From Herbidospora yilanensis (GTDB lineage Bacteria > Actinomycetota > Actinomycetes > Streptosporangiales > Streptosporangiaceae): DNA of 64,000 nt. Of this stretch, positions 1 to 8,139 are shown piece by piece. The notes under the pieces are model-generated. The model did no database searches and was not told the DNA's origin. It saw only the letters and a list, made by a program, of their open reading frames with translations. The translations under genes were made by a program, and so were the position numbers. How positions within the stretch are numbered: position 1 is the stretch's first letter; each line of letters opens with the position of its first letter. Where the stretch lies: the NCBI RefSeq assembly GCF_001570565.1, contig NZ_BBXE01000014.1:326756-390755 (forward strand). The letters are read 5' to 3'.

Positions 1-1
1 C

Positions 2-610
2 TGGCACCGCAAGGTGCTCATGGACCAGTTCAGCCCGGCCCCGTCCCGGAACACGAACGGCTACGACGTCTGCAACTCGCTGACCGGTGAGAAGTACCCC
101 TGGGACCAGAGCAACCGCACCACGGTGAACATGCTCTACTTCACGGGTTCGCTCGGTCAGTCGCAGACGTTCGTGACGAGCTGCGACCGTCGGCCGGTTT
201 CCGGCGTGCAGAAGTCGGCCGTGGAACTGCAGCCCGAGCTGATGCCCCACAAGGACTACACGTTCGCCATCGAGCGCACCGAGGCGGGTTACACGCTCGA
301 GGTGAGCGGCGTCTTCAAGAACGTCGGCAAGCAGACCTACCGGTTCACCCGGGGCTTCATCGACGACGACGCCGGCGTGGTCGGGGCGAACGTCCCGATC
401 TTCCACTACAACGTGGACGCCGAGGAGTACGACGGCCAGTTCAACACGTCGCACACCGCGCGGGGCGCGTTCGGCTCCAAGACGTGGGACGACCAGTGGC
501 CGGCCGGCTCGGCCTACCCCGACTACTTCGTCATCGGTGAGCCGTACACGAACGTCGGTGAGGGCCAGGCCCGCATCGACAACATCCGGCTGTACGTGCC
601 GAAGAAGTAG
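2..610 (+). CDS. Hypothetical secreted-type protein, 5' end outside window
   Basis: The reading frame is open from the first bases of the window, so the gene begins upstream and only about 202 C-terminal residues are seen; the internal Met codons near 17-19 are not a convincing start. The fragment is rich in Thr, Tyr, Asp and Gly. It has two widely spaced Cys in its first half (in DVCNS and TSCDR) and ends in an alternating beta pattern (IDNIRLYVPKK), which looks like an extracellular beta-sandwich domain as found in carbohydrate-active or lectin-like secreted proteins. I do not recognise the family and assign no function. A strong hairpin follows the stop codon, so it is probably the last gene of its transcript. 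Confidence 0.6.
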   Translation, partial: WHRKVLMDQFSPAPSRNTNGYDVCNSLTGEKYPWDQSNRTTVNMLYFTGSLGQSQTFVTSCDRRPVSGVQKSAVELQPELMPHKDYTFAIERTEAGYTLEVSGVFKNVGKQTYRFTRGFIDDDAGVVGANVPIFHYNVDAEEYDGQFNTSHTARGAFGSKTWDDQWPAGSAYPDYFVIGEPYTNVGEGQARIDNIRLYVPKK

Positions 611-628
611 GCACGGGAGAACCGACGC

Positions 629-657
629 GGCCGCGCCCCGCACCCGGGGGCGCGGCC
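629..657 (+). terminator. GC-rich hairpin terminator
   Basis: An 11-bp perfect inverted repeat (GGCCGCGCCCC, 629-639, with its complement at 647-657) around a short loop lies 19 bases after the stop of the first gene. There is no T-run, which is common for actinomycete terminators. Confidence 0.6.
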
Positions 658-738
658 CGCGCTCGGACTTCACGCGATCCTTTCAAGCGGCCATGACGTG
701 CTCGCGCGACAGGCCCTTGTCGTTCTGGTCCTGCCGGA

Positions 739-1713
739 CTAGGGCACAAGAAGTCTCCGGATCATGCTGTCCGCGCCCGCCGTGACGGCCTCCTCCGAGG
801 CGCGTGGCCGCCACCCCAGAACCCGGCGCGCCTTCTCGCTGGAGACCTTCTTGGCCTGCTCGGGCGGGGCGGCGTCGGGCGGGAACACGGCGGCGATCCG
901 GGCGGCCAGGTCGGGAGCGCACTTTTCCAGGTGGGCGCTCAGCAGGGCGCCGATCCGCCGCACCGTGATGGCCGGGCCGCTGGACAGGAGGAACCGGTGG
1001 CCCGCGGCGGCCCCTTCCGTCATGGCCAGCACATGGGCCTCGGCGACGTCGCGCACGTCGACGATCGGGATCTGCATGCCGGGGGAGCCGGGCAGCCGCC
1101 CGTCCAGGAGGAGCCGGACGAGGTGGTTGGCGCCGGAGATCTCGCCGCCCATGATCGGTCCCATCACCGCGACCGGCAGGAGGGTGACCAGTTCCGTCGA
1201 CGCCTCTGCCGCGAAGTCCCAGGCGGCCCGCTCGGCGAGCGTTTTGGCCCGGCCGTAGGCGTCCATGCCGGGGCCGTCGAGGACGGACCAGTCGTCCTCG
1301 GTGAAGGTGTGGTCGGTGGGCGGGTGGCCGAAGCCGGCGGCGTGGAAGGCCGAGGTGAGCACGACCCGCCTGACCCCGGCGTCACGGGCGGCGCGCAACA
1401 CGCGCAGCGTGCCCTCGCGGGCGGGGGCGATCACGGTGTTCTCGTCGTCCACGTTCCCGAGGTGCACCGGGGAGGCCACGTGGAGAACGAAGTCGACGCC
1501 GGCGACGGCGGCGGCCCAGCCGTCGTCGGACAGCAGGTCGGCCTCGACGAAGGTGAGATCGTCGTTGTCGGTGAGCACCGCGCGTACGGCGCCTTCCTTG
1601 GTCGTCGACCGCACGGTGGTGCGGACGGAGTAGCCCCGGTCGAGAAGCTGGAGGATGCAGTGTCCGGCGATGAAGCCGGATCCGCCGGTCACGAGAACAC
1701 GTTGGCGAGTCAT
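739..1713 (-). CDS. Extended SDR: NAD-dependent epimerase / dihydroflavonol-reductase-like
   Basis: This 324-residue protein is an extended short-chain dehydrogenase of the dihydroflavonol 4-reductase / cinnamoyl-CoA reductase type, expected to reduce a ketone or aldehyde with NAD(P)H in the cytoplasm. The N-terminus (MTRQRVLVTG) runs straight into the Rossmann loop GGSGFIAG (residues 10-17). A YGRAK segment supplies the catalytic Tyr-x-x-x-Lys. The open frame extends 65 codons further upstream, but that would remove the family N-terminus and run across the promoter of the divergent gene, so the ATG at 1713 is chosen. It is transcribed divergently from a MmyB-like regulator, a common actinomycete pairing in which the regulator controls the reductase. 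The substrate cannot be inferred. Confidence 0.85.
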   Translation of the reverse strand: MTRQRVLVTGGSGFIAGHCILQLLDRGYSVRTTVRSTTKEGAVRAVLTDNDDLTFVEADLLSDDGWAAAVAGVDFVLHVASPVHLGNVDDENTVIAPAREGTLRVLRAARDAGVRRVVLTSAFHAAGFGHPPTDHTFTEDDWSVLDGPGMDAYGRAKTLAERAAWDFAAEASTELVTLLPVAVMGPIMGGEISGANHLVRLLLDGRLPGSPGMQIPIVDVRDVAEAHVLAMTEGAAAGHRFLLSSGPAITVRRIGALLSAHLEKCAPDLAARIAAVFPPDAAPPEQAKKVSSEKARRVLGWRPRASEEAVTAGADSMIRRLLVP

Positions 1714-1816
1714 GGCCGCATCGTCCGCCGCCCGGCTCCGGCGCAGCCAGGTCCCTCCCGGCACTGGTAGTGACAGGGACAGGCAGGCATCCGGCCACCC
1801 CGAATACCGTGGAGGC
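1714..1816. promoter_or_regulatory. Divergent promoter with inverted repeats
   Basis: This 103-base region separates the divergent SDR and MmyB-like regulator genes. It contains a short palindrome CACTGGTAGTG (1762-1772) lying inside a wider inverted repeat GTCCCT (1751-1756) / AGGGAC (1775-1780). These are candidate operator elements for the adjacent regulator; binding is inferred. Confidence 0.4.
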
Positions 1817-2683
1817 ATGACCGTCGAGCCGAATCTGCTGGGCGAATACCTCCGGGCCCGGCGCGAACTCGTGACCCCGGAGCAGGCGGGCATCCCCTCA
1901 CTGGGCACGCGGCGGGTGCCGGGCCTGCGGCGCGAGGAGGTCGCGATGCTCGCGGGGATCAGCGCCGAGTACTACCTGCGGCTGGAGCAGGGCCGCGACC
2001 GCCATCCCTCGGCGCAGGTGCTGCGGTCGATCGCCCGGGTGCTGCGGCTCGACGACGACTCCTACCTCCTCGGGCTCGCCGAGGAGAAGTCCCGCCGGGC
2101 CCGGCGGCGGCCCCGGAAGGAGGTCGTGCCGGCCAGTACCGCGCGGCTGGTGACCTCACTTCCCTATCCCGCGTTCGTCGAGGGCCGTTACCTCGACGTG
2201 CTCGCCGCCAACACGCTCGCCACGGCGTTGTCACCGAGGCTGAGGACAGGCGGGAACCGGCTGCGCGACGTCTTCCTCGATCCGGCCGAGCAGGCGCTGT
2301 TCCCCGACTGGGAGCGGGCTTCCGCGGTGCTGCTCGCGGGGTTCCGCCGGTCGGTCGGCGCCGACATCGACGATCCCCGGTCCATCGAGCTCGTGGGGGA
2401 GCTCTCCCTGGCCAGTGAGCACTTCCGCCGGTTGTGGGGACGCCACGACGTCGCCGGGCGGCTCGGCGCCACCCTTACCTTCCACCATCCCCAGGTGGGG
2501 GAGCTGCGGCTCGACCGGGAGAAGCTGGCCATCAGCGGGACGGACGGCCTGATGCTCGTGATCTACCATCCCGAGCCGGGCACCGACGGCGCGGAGAAAC
2601 TCGCCCTGCTGGCCTCCGCCACGGTGACGCCGATCAGATCGTCGGCTCCAGGATGTCGTACTGGCGGTACGGAAGCGGAGTGA
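1817..2683 (+). CDS. XRE-family regulator with MmyB-like ligand-binding domain
   Basis: This 288-residue DNA-binding protein has an N-terminal helix-turn-helix with the typical signature GLRREEVAMLAGIS, followed by YYLRLEQGRD (about residues 35-60). A C-terminal MmyB-like PAS-related domain of about 170 residues follows, thought in this family to bind a small ligand. The ATG at 1817 gives the usual family start (M-x-x-x-LGEYLRARRE) and is preceded by a GGAGG-type ribosome site. It is divergent from the SDR gene and probably controls it. Its last 50 bases overlap the end of the convergent hypothetical gene at 2634-3041. Confidence 0.9.
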   Translation: MTVEPNLLGEYLRARRELVTPEQAGIPSLGTRRVPGLRREEVAMLAGISAEYYLRLEQGRDRHPSAQVLRSIARVLRLDDDSYLLGLAEEKSRRARRRPRKEVVPASTARLVTSLPYPAFVEGRYLDVLAANTLATALSPRLRTGGNRLRDVFLDPAEQALFPDWERASAVLLAGFRRSVGADIDDPRSIELVGELSLASEHFRRLWGRHDVAGRLGATLTFHHPQVGELRLDREKLAISGTDGLMLVIYHPEPGTDGAEKLALLASATVTPIRSSAPGCRTGGTEAE

Positions 2684-3041
2684 TCACCGTCAGCGACCCC
2701 TTCTCCTTGTGCTTGGCCGCCTTCCACAACGCCCCGAACGTCGCCTTCAGATCACGCAGCGGCTCGGGGTCGAGTCCGTTGGCGATCGCCAGCCGGTGGC
2801 ACACCACCACGAAGGTGTGGATGAACCGCCAGTCGGGCAGCACGTCGCGCCGCCCCGACAGGTAGTCGGACAGGGTCGAGTCGGGTAACCGCACCCAGCC
2901 CGCGTGGTCTTCCTCCGCGCACAGGGCCGCGGCGGCCTTCTCGACCTCTTTGAGTGACGGGTTGCCGGCGTCGACCCGCAGGCCGACCGACGTGTCGCGG
3001 AGCAGGTCTCGGGAGGCCTTGCCGGCGAGCTCATCACGCAT
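2634..3041 (-). CDS. Small actinobacterial protein with HTH-like N-terminal module
   Basis: This is a 135-residue cytoplasmic protein of unknown function. The middle (LPDSTLSDYLSGRRDVLPDW) resembles the HTH-like module that in many actinomycetes sits at the N-terminus of STAND NTPase and multidomain signalling proteins (substrate selection followed by DYLSGRR-x-LPxW). Here it stands alone, followed by a helical tail (CHRLAIANGLDPEPLRDLKATFGALWKAAK). The 3' end overlaps the MmyB-like gene by 50 bases in convergent orientation, so some antisense interference is possible. DNA binding or partner recruitment is a guess. Confidence 0.65.
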   Translation of the reverse strand: MRDELAGKASRDLLRDTSVGLRVDAGNPSLKEVEKAAAALCAEEDHAGWVRLPDSTLSDYLSGRRDVLPDWRFIHTFVVVCHRLAIANGLDPEPLRDLKATFGALWKAAKHKEKGSLTVITPLPYRQYDILEPTI

Positions 3042-3259
3042 TGGGGGGATCCGTTTCTGGACGCGGTGATAACCGTGGCAATTGTGAGAGTAATACCTGT
3101 CGTGATGGCATGCACCATTGATTACTGATTTTCAATCGGTGAGCCGATGTGCGGATATGGCGAGGAAATTCCGGCGATATCCGTGGCCGTCCGGGGTCAT
3201 CCGGTGGCGTCCGGGCGTGCGGAAAATCCCAGGTCCGACGGTATCCGGCGGAGGGTGTG

Positions 3260-3265
3260 TATAAG
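3260..3265 (+). promoter_or_regulatory. Candidate -10 element for the ricin-type gene
   Basis: TATAAG lies about 42 bases before the GTG start at 3308. No convincing -35 was seen. An AAGGGG-type ribosome site follows at about 3293-3300. Confidence 0.3.
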
Positions 3266-3307
3266 TGGAGCCGGAAGGGCGTCCGCCTGGGAAAGGGGAA
3301 GCCGACT

Positions 3308-3844
3308 GTGCGAAGCATCGTGCCGATCGCGGTGGTATGTCTGCTGGGAGCCGCGAGTCCGGCGTACGCCGACCACACCACCGACATCCGCGTCTACAAC
3401 CGGATGGACGGCAGCCGCCTCGCGGTGGCCGACAACGGCACCGCCGAAGGCGCCCGGGTGATCAGCCTGCGGTCGCCGGCCTGGCAGTACACCACCGCGC
3501 GCTGGACGGTCGACGAGCGGTCCGACGGCTACACCGTCTTCAAGAACGAACTGGCCAACAAGTGCCTGCAGCCGGGCACGGCGAACCCGGTGGCCGGCGA
3601 CCCCCTCGTCATCCGCACCTGCGACGGGTCGAAGTTGCAGGACTGGTCGCGGCGGGCCGAGGAGACCTACGCCGACACGCCGACCGGGTGGGGGAGCTTC
3701 CGGCCCCGGCTGAACCCGGGCCTGGCGATCACGATCGCGACGTGGGAGGCCGGGGGGAGCCGTGACTCGCTCTACCTCGACGCCGACCAGAACTCCACCG
3801 ACCGGCTCTGGCGGCTGGCCAGAGGCAACAACACCTGGTGGTAG
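3308..3844 (+). CDS. Secreted ricin-type beta-trefoil lectin protein
   Basis: A 178-residue exported protein. Starting at the GTG at 3308, which has a GAAAGGGGAA ribosome site seven bases upstream, gives a short signal peptide (VRSIVPIAVVCLLGAASPAYA) with cleavage after AYA. The mature part looks like one ricin-B / CBM13 beta-trefoil: DIRVYNRMDG, then KNELANKCLQPGT and IRTCDGSKLQDWS, the last being the usual Cys...QxW-like repeat. It probably binds a carbohydrate outside the cell; no catalytic domain is present. The open frame extends upstream to 3149, but that would bury the signal peptide, so the shorter form is preferred. It lies next to two other secreted proteins. Confidence 0.75.
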   Translation: MRSIVPIAVVCLLGAASPAYADHTTDIRVYNRMDGSRLAVADNGTAEGARVISLRSPAWQYTTARWTVDERSDGYTVFKNELANKCLQPGTANPVAGDPLVIRTCDGSKLQDWSRRAEETYADTPTGWGSFRPRLNPGLAITIATWEAGGSRDSLYLDADQNSTDRLWRLARGNNTWW

Positions 3845-3906
3845 GCCGGTTCCGGCGTGGAACGTGCCGTTTCACGCCGGAACATCCCAGGAGTAACGTT
3901 CGCCAG

Positions 3907-4863
3907 ATGCGTCTCCTGCTCCCCGCCGTCCTGCTCGCCTCCGTGCTCCCGGCGGCTCCGGCCCAGGCGGCGGCCGTCCAGGTCGTCGGCAAGGGAACCC
4001 CCGCGAGCTGCACCTCCCAGGCGGTCGTGAACGCCGTGGCGAAGGGCGGCACCATCCGCTTCGACTGCGGCCCGAAGCCGGTCACGATCAAGATGACCGC
4101 CACCGCGAAGGTCCGCAACACCAGCCGCGACGTCGTCATCGACGGCGGCGGCAAGGTCACCCTCAGCGGCATGGGCAAACGCCGCATCCTCTACATGAAC
4201 ACCTGCGACCGGGCCCAGATCTGGACCACCTCCCACTGCCAGGACCAGGCCACCCCCCGGCTGACGATCAAGAACATCGGCTTCGCCGACGGCAACTCGA
4301 CCGGCCGGCGCGCCGAGGGCGGCGGCGGTGGCGCGGTCTTCGTCCGGGGCGGGCGCCTGTCGGTCAGCAACGCCGCCTTCACCCGCAACCGCTGCGAGGC
4401 GAGCGGCCCCGACCTGGGCGGCGCGGCCATCCGCGTGCTCGACCAGTACAAGGACCTGCCCGTCACGGTCAGGAAGAGCCGCTTCACCAACGGCGCCTGC
4501 GCCAACGGCGGCGCGCTGAGCAGCATCGGCGTCTCGTGGGTGGTCGTCGACAGCGTCTTCACCGGCAACCGCGCGACCGGCTCGGGCGCGAACCCGGCCC
4601 GCAGCGGCAAACCGGGCGGCGGCAGCGGCGGCGCGCTCTACATGGACGGCAACCGCTTCACCGTCAAGATCAGCGGCTCGACCATCCAGAACAACCGCGC
4701 CAACGAGGGCGGCGGCGCCATCTTCTTCGTCAGCAACGACAACACCGGCACCCTGCACATCACGAGGTCCAGGCTCCGCGACAACCCGAGCCTCGGCTTC
4801 GAGACCGCCGGCTTCCCCGGCATCTTCTTCAAGGGCAACGGCAAACCGCACGTAACACCCTGA
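3907..4863 (+). CDS. Secreted right-handed beta-helix protein
   Basis: A 318-residue exported protein with a clear signal peptide (MRLLLPAVLLASVLPAAPAQA). The mature chain has repeated short strands and Gly/Asn-rich turns (TIRFDCGPKPVTIKM, RDVVIDGGGKVTLSG, RLTIKNIGFADGNS, GGGAVFVRGGRLSVSN, GGALYMDGNRFTVKISG, IQNNRANEGGGAIFF). This is the pattern of a right-handed parallel beta-helix, as in pectate-lyase-like and polymorphic outer-membrane-like folds. No catalytic Arg/Asp cluster could be assigned, so an enzyme activity on polysaccharide is possible but not shown. The ATG at 3907 is preferred to an upstream in-frame start because it begins the signal peptide. Confidence 0.75.
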   Translation: MRLLLPAVLLASVLPAAPAQAAAVQVVGKGTPASCTSQAVVNAVAKGGTIRFDCGPKPVTIKMTATAKVRNTSRDVVIDGGGKVTLSGMGKRRILYMNTCDRAQIWTTSHCQDQATPRLTIKNIGFADGNSTGRRAEGGGGGAVFVRGGRLSVSNAAFTRNRCEASGPDLGGAAIRVLDQYKDLPVTVRKSRFTNGACANGGALSSIGVSWVVVDSVFTGNRATGSGANPARSGKPGGGSGGALYMDGNRFTVKISGSTIQNNRANEGGGAIFFVSNDNTGTLHITRSRLRDNPSLGFETAGFPGIFFKGNGKPHVTP

Positions 4864-5018
4864 TTCTCCGTTACGGCTCCCGCCCACCCCGGCACCGCCC
4901 GCCGCCCCGGCCTCCCGCCGCATCCGGAGCCAACCGGCCGCGCGGGGAGCGGCGGTCGACGAGTAGCTCCGGAAGGCCCGGCCATGAGCAGCCGAGACGA
5001 CCGACCGGGACACGAAGA

Positions 5019-5044
5019 TGGCCGGACCCCCCGAGGTCCGGCCA
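5019..5044 (-). terminator. Hairpin terminator of the GH30 gene
   Basis: A perfect 10-bp inverted repeat (TGGCCGGACC, 5019-5028, with its complement at 5035-5044) lies 24 bases past the stop codon of the minus-strand glycosidase. It is followed on that strand by the T-rich TCTTCGTGT. Confidence 0.7.
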
Positions 5045-5067
5045 CCCCTTCACTCCCCTGCAGATGG

Positions 5068-6939
5068 CTATGCGTTCCACTTCTGGTTGGCCGCGCCCGT
5101 GCAGGTCCAGATCTGCAGCCTGGTCCCGTCGGCGCTGGAGTTGCCCGTCGCGTCGACGCACTTGCCGGACACCGGGTTCACCAGGTCCCGGCCCGACGTG
5201 TACGTCCACTGCTGGTTGGCCGTCCCGCCGCACGTCCACAACTGGAGCTGGGCGCCGTTGGCGGTGCTCTGGCCGGTCACGTCGAGGCACTTGCCGAAGG
5301 CGCGGATGGTGCCGTCGCCGGGGCGGGTCCACTGCTGGGCGGCGGTGCCGTTGCAGGTGTAGAGCTGCACGGCCGCGCCGTTGGCCGTGCTGGCCCCGGC
5401 GACGTCGACGCATTTGCCGCCCAGGCCGGTGATCTGGCCGGTGGTGCCGCCTCCGCCGCCGCTCTGGACGCCGGTCCACGTGAAGGTCGCGGTGGTCCGG
5501 GCCGGGAGGGTGTAGGTGAAGGCCTGGTCGCCCCAGTTGACGCGCACCGACTGCGACGAGGTGGTGCCGTTGTGCGCGATCAGGGCCTTGGTGCCGTCGG
5601 TGTTCTTCCAGGCGACGTTCTGGACGGTGCCGTTGGCGGTCGAGTCGATGCGGGCGGCGCCGGGCTTGACGAACTTGGTCAGGTGGCCGGTCGTGTAGTA
5701 CTCGATCGTGTTGTCGACCTGGCCGGCGCGGGCGCCGCCCTCCTGGACGGTGACCAGGCCGGTGCAGACGTCGCAGCCGCCGTTGTGCGGGCCCATCGAC
5801 TGGTTGAGGGCGAGCGACCACTTCACGATGCTCTTCGACCAGTTACGGGTGTAGTTCACGATGTCCGACATGTCTTCGTTGTGCTGGTTGCCGATCCAGG
5901 TGCCGCCCGAGTGCTCGGTCGAGAACTGGTTCACGTTCGGGTACTGGTTGTGCACCTGGGTGCCGACGTTCGGGTCGCCGAAGTAGCCGTGCCAGGCGAT
6001 GCCGGCGAACAGCGGGTCGTTGCGCACCGCCGGGTCGGCCAGCAGGCCGGCGCCGATCTGGTTGTAGTCGCCGTAGTTCCAGTCGTGCACCATCACCTTG
6101 GTGGTGATGCCGGCCGCGCGGAACGCCGGGTAGATGTGGTTCTTGGTCAGTTCGACCAGGCCGGAGGAGTTCCAGCTCATGCCGGGGTAGTTCATCGCGG
6201 TCGGGTTGCCCGCCTGGCAGCAGTTCGGCTCGTTCTGGACCGAGACGTAGTCGACCGGCACGCCGATGGCCTGGTAGCTCTGGATGTACTTGACGAAGTA
6301 CTGGGCGTACATCGAGTAGTACTCCGAGCGCAGCCAGCCCATCTGGTCCATCCGGCCGTTGTCCTTCATCCAGCCGGGGGCGCTCCACGGCACTCCCTTC
6401 ACCCGCAGTTGCGGGTTGAGCTGCTTGGCCTCCTGGGTGAGCAGGCGCACGTTGGTGTCGTAGCCGTTGGCGCCGAAGTCGTTGAGGTTGCAGCAGGTGT
6501 CGTCGAGGGAGACGTTGCCCGGCCGGGACAGGTCAGAGGCCCCGATCGGGTTGCGCACGAACGACAGGCCGATGCCGTCGACGGGGTGGAACAGGCGGCG
6601 CATCACCGCGTCGCGGGTGGCCGCGCTGATCGCGCCGCCGCGGAACAGGTGGGCGGTGGTGTCGGTGATCGACGCGCCGCCGCCCTCGAAGGTCTGGTAG
6701 GTCGTGTTCTCGTTCACCGTGATCGTGTGGGTGGCCCCACCGGCGGTGGTGCTGAAGTTGACGGGCGACTGCTGCTGGAGGCCGCGCGTGACGTTCCGGC
6801 CGCCGCCGTCGGAGGTGGTGGTGAGCCAGACGTTGACGGTCTCGTTGGCGGCGTACGCGGCGGGAGTGGCCGTCATCAGGGCCGCGGTGGTCACGAGGGC
6901 GGCGCCGATCGCGACGGCCCGGCGAAGGGGAGGTAACAC
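5068..6939 (-). CDS. Secreted GH30-family glycosidase with ricin-type carbohydrate-binding domain
   Basis: A 623-residue exported glycoside hydrolase. From the GTG at 6939, which has a GAAAGGAATCAC ribosome region, a signal peptide (LRRAVAIGAALVTTAALMTA...AYA) precedes a GH30-type catalytic module. YQTFEGGGASITD is the family entry strand; QNEPN carries the probable acid/base Glu and FSTEHSGG the probable nucleophile Glu. A small beta-sandwich follows, then a Gly-rich linker (SGGGGGTTG), and finally a complete ricin-B / CBM13 trefoil with three QQW or QKW repeats. GH30 members cleave beta-1,6-galactan, beta-1,6-glucan, glucosylceramide or xylan; the substrate here is open. A LacI-type regulator gene lies just upstream on the same strand, and a palindrome sits in the promoter. 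Confidence 0.88.
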   Translation of the reverse strand: MLPPLRRAVAIGAALVTTAALMTATPAAYAANETVNVWLTTTSDGGGRNVTRGLQQQSPVNFSTTAGGATHTITVNENTTYQTFEGGGASITDTTAHLFRGGAISAATRDAVMRRLFHPVDGIGLSFVRNPIGASDLSRPGNVSLDDTCCNLNDFGANGYDTNVRLLTQEAKQLNPQLRVKGVPWSAPGWMKDNGRMDQMGWLRSEYYSMYAQYFVKYIQSYQAIGVPVDYVSVQNEPNCCQAGNPTAMNYPGMSWNSSGLVELTKNHIYPAFRAAGITTKVMVHDWNYGDYNQIGAGLLADPAVRNDPLFAGIAWHGYFGDPNVGTQVHNQYPNVNQFSTEHSGGTWIGNQHNEDMSDIVNYTRNWSKSIVKWSLALNQSMGPHNGGCDVCTGLVTVQEGGARAGQVDNTIEYYTTGHLTKFVKPGAARIDSTANGTVQNVAWKNTDGTKALIAHNGTTSSQSVRVNWGDQAFTYTLPARTTATFTWTGVQSGGGGGTTGQITGLGGKCVDVAGASTANGAAVQLYTCNGTAAQQWTRPGDGTIRAFGKCLDVTGQSTANGAQLQLWTCGGTANQQWTYTSGRDLVNPVSGKCVDATGNSSADGTRLQIWTCTGAANQKWNA

Positions 6940-7010
6940 CGTGATTCCTTTCGCGGTCCGCGGGACGCCGGCTGACGGACCATGTAACAAATGAAACAGG
7001 AAAGAAACCT

Positions 7011-7027
7011 TGCTGTGCGCCACAGCA
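7011..7027 (-). promoter_or_regulatory. Candidate LacI-type operator in the GH30 promoter
   Basis: A 17-base near-perfect palindrome TGCTGTGCGCCACAGCA (7-base arms, 3-base centre) lies between the GH30 start (6939) and the LacI stop (7055). It sits just downstream of a perfect -35 hexamer TTGACA (complement of 7047-7052), overlapping the expected -10/transcription start, where a repressor would block transcription. Confidence 0.5.
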
Positions 7028-7054
7028 CAACACGCACGGGAAAACCTGTCAAGG

Positions 7055-8083
7055 TCAGTGTGAAACAAGTGGAACAGGCGGGACCGGTCCAGTGGATCCC
7101 CGCACGACCAGCTCGGCCCCCAGCGACACGTGCAGCGCCTCGACGGCCTGCCGGCCGAGGATCCGCATGAGCAGGGTGACCGCCGTCCGGCCCATCTCCT
7201 GCAGCGGCTGACGCACGGTGGTCAGGGCCGGGGTCGTCGCGCGGCTGACGTCGATGTCGTCGAAACCGGCGATCGACAGGTCGCCCGGGATCGACAGGCC
7301 GCGCTCGGCGGCGGCCCACATCGCGCCGACGGCCATCTTGTCGTTGAACGCCACCAGCGCCGTCGGCCGCTCGGGCAGGTCGAGCAGTTCGGCCGCCGCG
7401 CGGTGGCCGTTGCGGGTGTTGGGCTCGACGACCGCCCGGATCAGCTCCGGAGCCGGCAGCACGCCCGCGCCCGCCAGCGCGGCGGTGTAACCGGCCAGGC
7501 GGGCCTCGGCGGCCAGCCACTCGACCGGGCCGCCGATGATGCCGACCCGGCGGTGGCCCAGGCCCACCAGGTGGGCCATCACGGCCCGGCCCCCGGCGAA
7601 GTGGGCGGCCGACACGGCGGCCATGTCCTTGGCGGGCGGGGTGCGGGGGTCGACGACGACGAAGGGGAAGGCGCGGTCGCGAAGCCGTACCAGAACGGAA
7701 GGCTCTTCCGGAGGCAGGATCAGGATCGCGCCCGCGATCCCTGAGCGGCCCGGCAGGGCGCCGAGCGTCTCGGCCGGCTGGGCGGCCTCGCCCGCGTTCA
7801 GGATCATCTGGCGGCCGTGCAGGTCGATGGTCTCGGCGACCGACGACACGATGAGGCCGAAGTAGTCGGTCAGCAGATAGGGGCAGCGCACGAACACCGC
7901 CCCGGCCGCCTGCTCGGCGCGCGGCCGGGGCGCCTGGTCGCCGAGGCGGCCGACGGCGGCGAGCACCAGCTCACGCGTGTGCGGCGCCACGTTGGCCTGC
8001 CCGTTGAGCACCCGGGAGACGGTGGCGATGGACAACCCGGTCGCCGCCGCGACGTCGCGGACCGTCGCCCTGTCTCTGGCCAT
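7055..8083 (-). CDS. LacI-family transcriptional regulator
   Basis: A 342-residue repressor. The N-terminal helix-turn-helix reads ATVRDVAAATGLSIATVSRVLNG, followed by the hinge and a periplasmic-binding-protein-like sensor domain that in this family binds a sugar. The ATG at 8083 places MARDRATVRDV at the N-terminus, as in other members; an alternative start 11 codons upstream adds nothing recognisable. The GH30 glycosidase gene follows 115 bases downstream on the same strand. A palindrome in that gap is a likely operator, which suggests induction of the glycosidase by its oligosaccharide product. Confidence 0.9.
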   Translation of the reverse strand: MARDRATVRDVAAATGLSIATVSRVLNGQANVAPHTRELVLAAVGRLGDQAPRPRAEQAAGAVFVRCPYLLTDYFGLIVSSVAETIDLHGRQMILNAGEAAQPAETLGALPGRSGIAGAILILPPEEPSVLVRLRDRAFPFVVVDPRTPPAKDMAAVSAAHFAGGRAVMAHLVGLGHRRVGIIGGPVEWLAAEARLAGYTAALAGAGVLPAPELIRAVVEPNTRNGHRAAAELLDLPERPTALVAFNDKMAVGAMWAAAERGLSIPGDLSIAGFDDIDVSRATTPALTTVRQPLQEMGRTAVTLLMRILGRQAVEALHVSLGAELVVRGSTGPVPPVPLVSH

Positions 8084-8127
8084 ACCGTCTCCAATGAATC
8101 CACAAGCCGCCGACAAGCGGGCAATCC

Positions 8128-8133
8128 TATAAA
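8128..8133 (+). promoter_or_regulatory. -10 element of a probably leaderless transcript
   Basis: TATAAA ends 6 bases before the ATG at 8140, so transcription would begin at or next to the A of the start codon. No ribosome site is visible, which fits the leaderless genes common in actinobacteria. No good -35 was seen. Confidence 0.45.
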
Positions 8134-8139
8134 AGAGCC

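Noticed and set aside
4984..6936. Long open frame of 650 codons on the plus strand opposite the GH30 gene
   Set aside because: Low-complexity Val/Ala/Gly/Arg composition and no family motif; it is the mirror of a GC-rich coding strand.
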